Source: Dokdonella koreensis DS-123
Lineage (GTDB): Bacteria; Pseudomonadota; Gammaproteobacteria; Xanthomonadales; Rhodanobacteraceae
Assembly (NCBI RefSeq): GCF_001632775.1
Contig: NZ_CP015249.1
Coordinates: 538,686-602,685 of the forward strand
Direction of reading: 5' to 3'
DNA: 64,000 nucleotides
Made by a program: the position numbers and the translations under genes. Shown here in pieces: positions 8,035-15,203 of this stretch (positions within the stretch are counted from its first letter, which is position 1; every line of letters starts with the position of its first letter). Under the pieces are notes generated by a model that did not search any database, was not told the DNA's origin, and saw only the letters and a list, made by a program, of their open reading frames with translations.

Positions 8035-9188
8035 TGCGCTGGGCGCCGGTGCTGCTGGCGCTGCTCGCCAGTGCGCTGGCACTGGCGCAGGAGACGCCGG
8101 CCGAGCGGGCGGCGCAGGAAGCCGAGGCGCGCCGGCAGCTCGACCGGATCCGCACCGAGATCCAGGCGCTCACCGCCGAGCAGCGCGCCACGCGCGGCGA
8201 GCGCGACGAGGCCACGCGGGCGCTGCGCGAGCAGGAGCTGGCGATCGCCGCCGTGGCGCGCGAGCTGGTCGCGATCCAGGCGCGCCAGGCCGGACAGGAG
8301 CGCGAGCTGGCCGCGCTCGAGCAGCGCCGCAGCGAGCTGACCGGCGCACTGCGGCGCCAGCGCGAGGCGCTCGCCGCCCTGCTGCGGTCGGCCTATGCGC
8401 TCGGCCGCCACGAGGAACTCAAGCTGCTGCTGCAGCAGGACGACGTGGCCGGCATCGCCCGCGTGCTGGCCTATCACCGCTATTTCCAGAAGGCGCGCGT
8501 CGAGCGGATCGACGGCCTGATGGACGACCTGGCCGCGCTGGCCGAGGTGCAGCAGGCGATCGAGGCGCGCAGCGCGGAACTCGACGCGACGCGGGCCGCG
8601 CAGGAGGCCGAGAGCCAGCGGCTGGCCGGCGAGCGCACGGCGCGCACCCAGCTGCTGGCCGGCTTCGAGACGACGCTGACGACGCAGGCCGCCCGCCTTG
8701 CCGCGCTCGGCAAGGACGAGAACGCCGTGCTCGGGTTGATCGAGAAGCTGCGCGACGTGTTCGCCGACATCCCGCGCCAGCTCGGCGCCGCCGAGGCCTT
8801 CGCCGGCCTGCGCGGCCGGTTGGCGTGGCCGGTGCAGGGGCAGGTGCTGACCGGCTTCGGCGCGACCGACGAATCGGGGCGGGCCAGCGCCGGCTGGCGC
8901 ATCGCCGCCCAGGCCGCCACGCCGGTGCGGGCGGTCGCCCATGGCCGCATCGTCTTCGCCGACTGGTTCAAGGGCTACGGCCTGCTGCTGATCGTCGACC
9001 ACGGCGACGACTACCTCAGCCTCTACGGCTACAACGAGGCGCTGCTCAAGGAGGTCGGCGACTGGGTGGCGCCCGGCGAGGTGGTCGCGCGCAGCGGCGT
9101 CAGCGGCGGCCAGGCTGTCGGCAGCCTGTACTTCGAGCTGCGCCACAAGGGCAAGCCGGTCGATCCGCGCGCCTGGCTGCGGCGGTGA
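8034..9188 (+). CDS. envC: Murein hydrolase activator EnvC-type protein
   Basis: Periplasmic activator of cell-separating amidases (AmiA/AmiB in E. coli). 384 residues from an ATG that shares its A with the gpmI stop codon. Signal peptide (residues 1-20), long Glu/Arg/Gln-rich coiled coil (about 25-250), then a LytM/M23 domain (about 265-384) closing with SLYFELRHKGKPVDPRAWL. The LytM zinc ligands are not conserved: the usual histidines are replaced around SAGWRIAA and YLSLYGYNE, as in E. coli EnvC, so it is probably a non-catalytic activator. It is followed 133 nt later by the carboxy-terminal protease gene, the common gpmI-envC-ctp order. Confidence 0.93.
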   Translation: MRWAPVLLALLASALALAQETPAERAAQEAEARRQLDRIRTEIQALTAEQRATRGERDEATRALREQELAIAAVARELVAIQARQAGQERELAALEQRRSELTGALRRQREALAALLRSAYALGRHEELKLLLQQDDVAGIARVLAYHRYFQKARVERIDGLMDDLAALAEVQQAIEARSAELDATRAAQEAESQRLAGERTARTQLLAGFETTLTTQAARLAALGKDENAVLGLIEKLRDVFADIPRQLGAAEAFAGLRGRLAWPVQGQVLTGFGATDESGRASAGWRIAAQAATPVRAVAHGRIVFADWFKGYGLLLIVDHGDDYLSLYGYNEALLKEVGDWVAPGEVVARSGVSGGQAVGSLYFELRHKGKPVDPRAWLRR

Positions 9189-9321
9189 CGCGGCGGCGGC
9201 ACGGCGAACTTGCCGGGCCCTCGCGCGGTCGATGAACCGGATGCGCGTCGTTGCGCGGACCGCCGGCCGTGGAGGCCGGACGCGCTACCATCGTGCCCTG
9301 CCATCGATCGAGGATCGCCGC

Positions 9322-10662
9322 ATGCGTCTGCCGTCCCTGCTTTTCGTCGCCGGTCTCGCCGCCGTCGTGCCGACCGTTCACGCCGAGGAGCCGGCCGCCG
9401 CGCCCGCGCCTGCGGCGGCACCCGCCGCCGCGCCCGCCGCGCCGAAGAGCGCCGTCAGCCTCGAGGACATCCGCACGTTCACGGCGGTGTTCAGCCTGGT
9501 CAAGCAGGGCTACGTCGAGGACGTCTCCGACCAGCGCCTGATGCAGGCGGCGATCCGCGGCCTGCTGGCCGACCTCGACCCGCACAGCGAGTACCTCGAC
9601 GGCCCGCAGATCCAGGAGCTGACCGAAGACACGACCGGCAGCTACGCCGGCCTCGGCATCGAGGTGGTGCCGATGGACGGCGTCCTGCGCGTGATCGCGC
9701 CGATCGACGACACGCCGGCCGAGCGCGCCGGGATCAAGGCCGGCGACACGATCGTGCGCATCGACGGCAAGCCGTTGCCGCCGGACGACCTGGGCGGCGC
9801 GATCGAGCGGCTGCGCGGCAAGCCCGGCAGCGAGATCACGCTGAGCATCCTGCACGAGGGCCACACGGTTCCGATCGACGTCACGCTCAAGCGCGAGGTG
9901 ATCCGCGTCGCCAGCGTGAAGGGCCGCATGCTCGAACCCGGCTATGCCTACCTGCGCATCAGCCAGTTCCAGGCCGAGACCGGCAACGACCTGCGCAAGC
10001 GCCTGGACCGCCTGCAGGCCGAGAACAAGGCGCCGCTCAAGGGCGCGATCCTGGACCTGCGCAGCAATCCCGGCGGCCTGGTGTCCGCGGCGGTCGACGT
10101 CAGCGATGCCTTCCTCGATGCCGGTGTCGTCGTCACCACCCGCGGCCGTATCAAGGAGGCCGAACTCTCCTTCAGCGCCACGCCGGGCGACCAGCTCGGC
10201 GGCGCGCCGCTGGTGGTGCTGGTCGACAACGGCTCGGCCTCGGCCGCCGAGATCGTCGCCGGTGCGCTCAAGGACAACCACCGGGCGCTGCTGATGGGGC
10301 GGCGCACGTTCGGCAAGGGGTCGGTGCAGACGATCCTGCCGCTCGACGCCGAGCACGCGATCAAGCTGACCACGGCGCGCTACTACACGCCGAGCGGCGT
10401 CTCGATCCAGGCCCAGGGCATCGCGCCGGACATCGCGCTCTCGGACCTGGCCCTGACCCGGCGCGACGCGCCGCCGACGCCGATGCTCCGCGAGCGCGAC
10501 CTGCGCAACCACCTGCAGGGCGCCGATGAAGGCACCGAGCCGCTGGCGGTCGAGCAGGACGACCAGGTCCAGGCCGACTATGCGCTCAACGAGGCGCTGA
10601 ACGTCCTCAAGGGGCTGGCGCTGCAGCGGCGGCCGGCGGTGTCGCCGGAAACGAAGAGCTGA
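9322..10662 (+). CDS. ctpA: Carboxy-terminal processing protease, S41 family (CtpA/CtpB type)
   Basis: Periplasmic serine protease that trims or degrades proteins from their C-termini. 446 residues from the ATG at 9322 (GAGGA about 8 nt upstream); an upstream in-frame start exists but would bury the signal peptide. Signal peptide MRLPSLLFVAGLAAVVPTVHA, then an Ala/Pro-rich linker to residue ~45. A PDZ domain (roughly 100-180) contains YAGLGIEV and AGIKAGDTIVRIDG. The S41 domain has NPGGLV, the catalytic serine in VDNGSASAAEIVAGAL and the catalytic lysine in TFGKGSVQ, so the Ser-Lys dyad is intact. Third gene of the gpmI-envC-ctp cluster. Confidence 0.95.
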   Translation: MRLPSLLFVAGLAAVVPTVHAEEPAAAPAPAAAPAAAPAAPKSAVSLEDIRTFTAVFSLVKQGYVEDVSDQRLMQAAIRGLLADLDPHSEYLDGPQIQELTEDTTGSYAGLGIEVVPMDGVLRVIAPIDDTPAERAGIKAGDTIVRIDGKPLPPDDLGGAIERLRGKPGSEITLSILHEGHTVPIDVTLKREVIRVASVKGRMLEPGYAYLRISQFQAETGNDLRKRLDRLQAENKAPLKGAILDLRSNPGGLVSAAVDVSDAFLDAGVVVTTRGRIKEAELSFSATPGDQLGGAPLVVLVDNGSASAAEIVAGALKDNHRALLMGRRTFGKGSVQTILPLDAEHAIKLTTARYYTPSGVSIQAQGIAPDIALSDLALTRRDAPPTPMLRERDLRNHLQGADEGTEPLAVEQDDQVQADYALNEALNVLKGLALQRRPAVSPETKS

Positions 10663-10672
10663 GGCGGGGCCG

Positions 10673-11011
10673 TCAGGGCTGGCCCGGGCGGGGCGGCAGC
10701 GGGAACGGCATGACCTTCTCGCCGTTGCCGGCATCGCGGATCGCCGGTGCGCGCCGGCGGTCGACTTCCTCGATGCGCTGGATCGACTGGATCGGCAGGT
10801 GCAGCACGCGGGTGTTGCCGAACTCCTCGCGCAGCCGTTCCTCGGTCGGGTCGACCACCAGCCCCTCGCCCTGCGGCTCGAAGACCAGGTCGGCGACCTC
10901 GGTGAAGCCCCAGAGCGCGCTGGAGGCGACGCGCCGGGCGTAGAGTTCGTAGCTCTTGCCCTGCGACAGGAAGGTGACGCGGTAGAGGACGGACGGCTTC
11001 TTGGTGGGCAT
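10673..11011 (-). CDS. DUF1820 family protein
   Basis: 112 residues, cytoplasmic, with the conserved family sequence VLYRVTFLSQGKSYELYARRV and ALWGFTEVADLVF followed by an acidic central part and a Pro-rich tail. DUF1820 proteins are widespread in gamma- and betaproteobacteria, with no known function. The gene converges on ctpA with a 10-nt gap. The start at 11011 is the first Met of the conserved block; the ribosome site is weak. Confidence 0.88.
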   Translation of the reverse strand: MPTKKPSVLYRVTFLSQGKSYELYARRVASSALWGFTEVADLVFEPQGEGLVVDPTEERLREEFGNTRVLHLPIQSIQRIEEVDRRRAPAIRDAGNGEKVMPFPLPPRPGQP

Positions 11012-11110
11012 CGGCGCATTCTCGCCGCCGGCCTGCCGGCGGGGAAGAGGCGCCGGCGCAGCGGGTGTGCCGCCAGCCTGAATGCGCGGTAAATCCGCCC
11101 GGCGGCCGCC

Positions 11111-11139
11111 GCAACTTTTTCGCGTTCGGTTCTGTCGTA
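11111..11139 (+). promoter_or_regulatory. Possible sigmaE-type promoter of a small RNA
   Basis: GCAACTT (11111-11117), a 17-nt spacer, then TCGTA (11135-11139, preceded by G). It resembles the two better placed elements in this window, GAAACTT-N16-TCTAG before rpoE and GGAACTT-N17-TCCAA before degP. It predicts a start near 11146, just upstream of the three-hairpin region. The -10 match is imperfect. Confidence 0.4.
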
Positions 11140-11145
11140 GTTTCC

Positions 11146-11269
11146 GGGTGCACGCAACGGCGCCCCCGGATCCCCTCCTCCCTGGGTGGATCCTGTGAAG
11201 CCCGGATTCTCCCCAAGTCCGGTCTTCCCGCCCCGAGGGCTCCCCCTGGCCCTCGGGGCATTTTATTTT
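11146..11269 (+). ncRNA. Candidate trans-acting small RNA with three CU-rich hairpin loops
   Basis: This ~125-nt intergenic stretch lies between DUF1820 (opposite strand) and the DUF1800 gene. It folds into three consecutive hairpins. The first is GGATCC (11168-11173) with GGATCC (11188-11193) around a loop beginning CCTCCTCCC. The second is CCGGATT with AAGTCCGG (11202-11222, one G-T pair), exposing CTCCCCA. The third is a perfect 10-bp stem, 11231-11240 with 11249-11258, around TCCCCCTG and followed by ATTTTATTTT. Repeated unpaired CCUCC-type sequence is the complement of Shine-Dalgarno sites. A plus-strand intrinsic terminator with no plus-strand gene in front of it argues for an independent transcript. 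The exact 5' end is inferred from the putative promoter. Confidence 0.6.
11231..11269 (+). terminator. Intrinsic terminator ending the candidate small RNA
   Basis: A perfect 10-bp GC-rich stem (CCCCGAGGGC / GCCCTCGGGG) with loop TCCCCCTG is followed by ATTTTATTTT. The U-tract lies only on the plus-strand side, so the terminator is directional. It also insulates the DUF1800 gene, whose start is 93 nt downstream. Confidence 0.85.
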
Positions 11270-11361
11270 CCGGCCTCGTATTTTTCACCTGTGGCCGTCG
11301 GCCGTGATAGGAACCGCCCGCGTTTTGCGTCCTGCTGAGGCAGGGACACAGGGGGCGGTTC

Positions 11362-13080
11362 ATGAACGTCATGGCGATCGTGGTCGGGGCGATGGTCCTG
11401 TTCGGCGCGGGTCCGGCGGCGGCCGGTGCCGCCGACGTGATCTTCCGCAACGGGTTCGAGGTGCCGGGCGACCTGCCGGCCAGCCGCGCCGATGCCAGCC
11501 GTTTCCTGGCGCAGGCGAGCTTCGGCGGCGCGTCGGCGCAGATCGACGCCCTGATGGCCGGCGGCTATGGCGCCTGGTTCGACGCCCAGTCGGCGCGGCC
11601 ACCCGGATTCGTGCTGCCCTACATGCGCCAGGCGGCCGGTACCGCCGATCCGCTGCAGCCGCTACCGTTCCATCTGTTCCGCCAGGCTTGGTTCGTTCAG
11701 GTCCTGGCCGCGCCCGACGACCTGCGCCAGCGGGTCGCGTTCGCGCTGAGCGAGATCTTCGTCGTCTCCGAGCGCGGCGCCGGCCTCGGCAACGACGGCC
11801 TTGTACTCGGCGCGTACCACGACATCCTGCTGCGCAACGCGCTCGGCAGCTACCGCCGGCTGCTGGAGGACGTGACGCTGAGCCCGGCGATGGGCCGCTA
11901 CCTCAGCATGTACCGCAACCGCAGGCCCGACCCGGCCAACAACATCCAGGCCGACGAGAACTTCGCGCGCGAGGTGATGCAGCTGTTCTCGATCGGACTG
12001 GTCCGGCTGTATCCGGACGGTTCGCCGGTCCTCGTGGACGGGCGGACGGTACCGACCTACGACGTGGCCGTGGTGCGCGCGATGGCGCGCGTGTTCACCG
12101 GTTGGGCCTGCCATTGCGCGGCCGGCCAGCAGTGCCCGCCCGATCCGTTCGTGCAGGAGAACTTCACCTGCAGCACCGAGCACGCGATGGTGCCGTACGA
12201 GGCCTATCACGACCGCGACGAGAAGCGGCTGTTCGACGGCATCGTGCTGCCGGGCGGGCGTGGCGCGCGGACCGATCTCGGCGACGCGCTCGACGCCCTG
12301 GCGAACCACCCGAACGTCGCTCCGTTCATCGCCCGCCAGTTGATCCAGCGGCTGGTGACCAGCAATCCCTCGCCGGGCTACGTCGGGCGCATCGCGGCGG
12401 TGTTCGCCGACAACGGCGCCGGCGCGCGCGGCGACCTGCGCGCCGTCGTGCAGGCGATCCTGCTCGACGTCGAGGCCCGCCAGGGCCACCGGCTGGCGCC
12501 GCAGACCTTCGGCAAGGTGCGTGAGCCGCTGCTGCGGCTGGCGCAGCTGTGGCGCGCCCTGGACGTGATGTGGGAGGACGACGCCCTGATGCTCGACGAC
12601 CTGGACATCCACCTGCGCTACAACCAGTCGCCGCTGTTCTCGCCGTCGGTCTTCAATTTCTTCTCGCCGGGGCACGCGCCGGCCGGTCCGCTGGCGAATG
12701 CCGGGCTGGTGGCGCCGGAAATGCAGATCGTCACCGCCAATTTCGCCATCGCGGTGACCAACGACCTCGGCGGGCGGATCTTCTGGGGCTACCGCGGCGG
12801 GCCGATGGACCAGTTCGACGACCGCGTGCGGCTGATCCAGCTCGACCGCTGGGAACAGCTGATCGCGCCGCCGGCGGGTGGCGGCCCGGCGCCGCCTGGC
12901 GCGGTCGAGCAACTGGTGAGCCGCCTCGACGAACTCCTGCTCGGCGGAACGATGTCCGCCCCGCTGCGCGACCGCATCCTCGGCCGGCTGCAGGCGATCG
13001 CGCCGGCCGACACGCTGCAGCGCGTGCAGAACGCGATCTACCTGATCGCCACCTCACCCGAATACGCGGTGCAGCGCTGA
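11362..13080 (+). CDS. DUF1800 family secreted protein with N-terminal GFE motif
   Basis: 572 residues with a signal peptide (MNVMAIVVGAMVLFGAGPAAAGA). Immediately after it comes ADVIFRNGFEVPGD, the same F-R-(N/D)-G-F-E motif that ends the protein at 2.5 kb. The rest is a DUF1800 domain: ADASRFLAQASFGG, LRQRVAFALSEIFVVS, NNIQADENFAREVMQLFSIGL, ARVFTGWAC, FIARQLIQRLVTSNPS, SPSVFNFFSPGHAP. The ATG has GGGGG about 8 nt upstream. DUF1800 genes are regularly paired with DUF1501 genes, as here (97 nt to the next gene). The function is unknown; they are exported and often thought to act on a common substrate. Confidence 0.92.
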   Translation: MNVMAIVVGAMVLFGAGPAAAGAADVIFRNGFEVPGDLPASRADASRFLAQASFGGASAQIDALMAGGYGAWFDAQSARPPGFVLPYMRQAAGTADPLQPLPFHLFRQAWFVQVLAAPDDLRQRVAFALSEIFVVSERGAGLGNDGLVLGAYHDILLRNALGSYRRLLEDVTLSPAMGRYLSMYRNRRPDPANNIQADENFAREVMQLFSIGLVRLYPDGSPVLVDGRTVPTYDVAVVRAMARVFTGWACHCAAGQQCPPDPFVQENFTCSTEHAMVPYEAYHDRDEKRLFDGIVLPGGRGARTDLGDALDALANHPNVAPFIARQLIQRLVTSNPSPGYVGRIAAVFADNGAGARGDLRAVVQAILLDVEARQGHRLAPQTFGKVREPLLRLAQLWRALDVMWEDDALMLDDLDIHLRYNQSPLFSPSVFNFFSPGHAPAGPLANAGLVAPEMQIVTANFAIAVTNDLGGRIFWGYRGGPMDQFDDRVRLIQLDRWEQLIAPPAGGGPAPPGAVEQLVSRLDELLLGGTMSAPLRDRILGRLQAIAPADTLQRVQNAIYLIATSPEYAVQR

Positions 13081-13177
13081 TGGCGCGCCCGGTCTGCACG
13101 AGACACCGGTCCTGCGCGATTCGCCGCCGCGCCGCCGGCCTCCGCCGTTCGCCGTTTCCGTTCGCCGGGAGTTCGCC

Positions 13178-14608
13178 ATGACGTTCGATCGCACCGTGCC
13201 GGGCCGCCGGCGGTTCCTGCGGCGCAGCCTGGCCGCGCTGGCGGGCGGCAGCGGATTCTTCGCGGTCCCGGCCAGCCTTTCGCTGCTGAATGCGGCGTGG
13301 GCGCAGCAGGCCGATCGTGGTGCCGACTACAAGGCGCTGGTGTGCGTGTTCCTGCTCGGCGGCAACGACGGCCACAACCTGCTCGTGCCGCGCAGCAATG
13401 CCGAGTACGCGGTCTATGCGCACCGCCGGCGCGGCCTGACGATCCCGCAGCAGCAGCTGCTGCCGATCTCGCCGCTGTCCGGCGCACCTCACGCGCTCGG
13501 GTTGCATCCGGCGGTACCGGAGCTGGCCCAGCTGTTCGAGACCCGCGCGCTGGCGCTGGTCGGCAGCGTCGGCGCGCTGCTCGAACCGGTCAGCCGCCAG
13601 GCCTACGACCAGGGCAGCGCCCGGCTCCCACCGCAGTTGTTCTCGCACAACGACCAGCAGGACTTCTGGCAGAACCTGGAAGTGCGCTCGCCGGTCGAGT
13701 CGACACCGGCGAGCGGCTGGGGCGGGCGCCTGGCCGACCTGGTCCATGCCGGACACAACCCCGGGGCGACGCTGGCGATGAACCTGTCGCTGGCCGGATC
13801 CAACCCGTTCCAGGTCGGCCGCACGACCCAGCCGCTGACGGTCGACACCGGCCCGATCCGGGCCGTCGAGAACGACCGCGATCCGGCCGCGGCAGCCGCG
13901 TTCGAGGCGTTCCTGGCGCAGCCCCAGGTCAACCTGCTGGCCGACACCTACCGGCGCACGATCAAGGGGGCGATCGACGACTACCGCACCCTGCAGGCCG
14001 TACTGGCGGCCGCTCCACCGCTGGCGACGGTGTTTCCGGGGCCGCCCGCGATCGGCGCGCCGGCGGCCGACGGCTTCGCCTATGCGCTGGGCAGCCAGCT
14101 GCGGCGTGCGGCGGAGCTGATCGCCGTGCGCGAGGCGCTGGGGCATCGCCGCCAGATCTTCTTCTGCGCGCTCGGCGGATTCGACACGCACGACCTGCAG
14201 ATGACCGACCAGCCGCAGCTGCTGGCCGGACTGTCGCGCGCGTTGCACGCGTTCTACCAGGCCACGGTGGACCTCAGGGTGGCCGATCGCGTCACCACGT
14301 TCGCCGCATCGGAATTCGGGCGCTCGTTGACCAGCAACGGCGACGGCTCCGATCACAGCTGGGGCAATCACCTGTTCGTGCTCGGTGGCGCGGTGGAAGG
14401 CCGGCGGGTCTTCGGGAACATCCCGGACCTGGCTCTGGGCAGTGCCGATTTCGCCGGCGACGGCAACCTGATCCCGCGCGTGGCGGTCGATCAGTACGGT
14501 GCGACGCTGGCGCGCTGGTTCGGCGTCGATGCCGCCAGCCTGCCGTTGCTGTTCCCGAACCTGCAGGCCTTCGGCCAGTCGGACCTGGGCTTCCTGCGGC
14601 CGGGGTGA
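13178..14608 (+). CDS. DUF1501 family protein with Tat signal
   Basis: 476 residues. The N-terminus GRRRFLRRSLAALAGG contains a twin-arginine signal, implying export in folded form through Tat. The body carries DUF1501 hallmarks of an alkaline-phosphatase-like (sulfatase superfamily) fold: VFLLGGNDGHNLLVPR, HPAVPELAQLFETRALALVGSVG, HNDQQDFWQ, FFCALGGFDTHDLQMTDQ and TTFAASEFGRSLTSNGDGSDHSWGNHLFVLGG with possible metal ligands. Neighbour and likely functional partner of the DUF1800 protein upstream. No enzymatic activity has been assigned to the family, as far as I know. Confidence 0.92.
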   Translation: MTFDRTVPGRRRFLRRSLAALAGGSGFFAVPASLSLLNAAWAQQADRGADYKALVCVFLLGGNDGHNLLVPRSNAEYAVYAHRRRGLTIPQQQLLPISPLSGAPHALGLHPAVPELAQLFETRALALVGSVGALLEPVSRQAYDQGSARLPPQLFSHNDQQDFWQNLEVRSPVESTPASGWGGRLADLVHAGHNPGATLAMNLSLAGSNPFQVGRTTQPLTVDTGPIRAVENDRDPAAAAAFEAFLAQPQVNLLADTYRRTIKGAIDDYRTLQAVLAAAPPLATVFPGPPAIGAPAADGFAYALGSQLRRAAELIAVREALGHRRQIFFCALGGFDTHDLQMTDQPQLLAGLSRALHAFYQATVDLRVADRVTTFAASEFGRSLTSNGDGSDHSWGNHLFVLGGAVEGRRVFGNIPDLALGSADFAGDGNLIPRVAVDQYGATLARWFGVDAASLPLLFPNLQAFGQSDLGFLRPG

Positions 14609-14614
14609 GCGGCG

Positions 14615-15172
14615 TCAGCCGCGTACCAGGGCGCCGCTGAGCACGTCGCGGATCTCGGTCGGCTGGTCGCGTCCTCCGAGCGGGCCGTCGACGATCGCCT
14701 GCAGCGCGGTGCCGAACGCCGCCCGGACCTCGGCGGCGCTGCGGGCCGGTGCCTGGCCGTGGCGGTTGGCGCTGGTCGAGACCAGTGCTGCGCCGAAGCG
14801 CCGGCACAGGTGCGCGGCGATCGGGTGGGCGGTGACCCGCAGGGCGATGCCCGCGTGTGCGCCGCGGATCCAGGCCGGTGCCGCCGGGCCGGCGGGGAAC
14901 ACCCAGGTGTACGGACCGGGCCAGGTCGCCTGCGCGCGGGCCATCGCGTCGACGGGGACCGCGGCGAGGTCGGCGTAGGCCATGACCTGGTCGAGATCGG
15001 CGCCGATCAACAGTACCCCCTGCGTTGCCGGCCGGCGCTTGAGCGCGAACAGCCGGGCGCAGGCGTCGCGGTCGCGCGGATCGCAGCCGAGGCCGTAGAC
15101 CGCCTCGGTCGGGTAGGCGACGAGGCCGCCGCCGCGCAACGCGGCAACGGCCTGCTCGACAGCGGCGTCCAC
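14615..15172 (-). CDS. tsaC: Threonylcarbamoyl-AMP synthase (Sua5/YrdC/TsaC type)
   Basis: Makes threonylcarbamoyl-adenylate from Thr, bicarbonate and ATP for the t6A modification at position 37 of ANN-decoding tRNAs. 185 residues, the TsaC length (E. coli 190) without the Sua5 extension. Visible motifs are YPTEAVYGLGCDP, FALKRRP, WPGPYTWVFPA, IALRVTAHP and LVSTSANRHGQAP. It lies 31 nt downstream of topA on the same strand and is probably cotranscribed with it; its 3' end nearly touches the DUF1501 gene on the other strand. Confidence 0.95.
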   Translation of the reverse strand: MDAAVEQAVAALRGGGLVAYPTEAVYGLGCDPRDRDACARLFALKRRPATQGVLLIGADLDQVMAYADLAAVPVDAMARAQATWPGPYTWVFPAGPAAPAWIRGAHAGIALRVTAHPIAAHLCRRFGAALVSTSANRHGQAPARSAAEVRAAFGTALQAIVDGPLGGRDQPTEIRDVLSGALVRG

Positions 15173-15203
15173 GACGTCGATCCGACGACCGGTGGGGCCG
15201 GCT

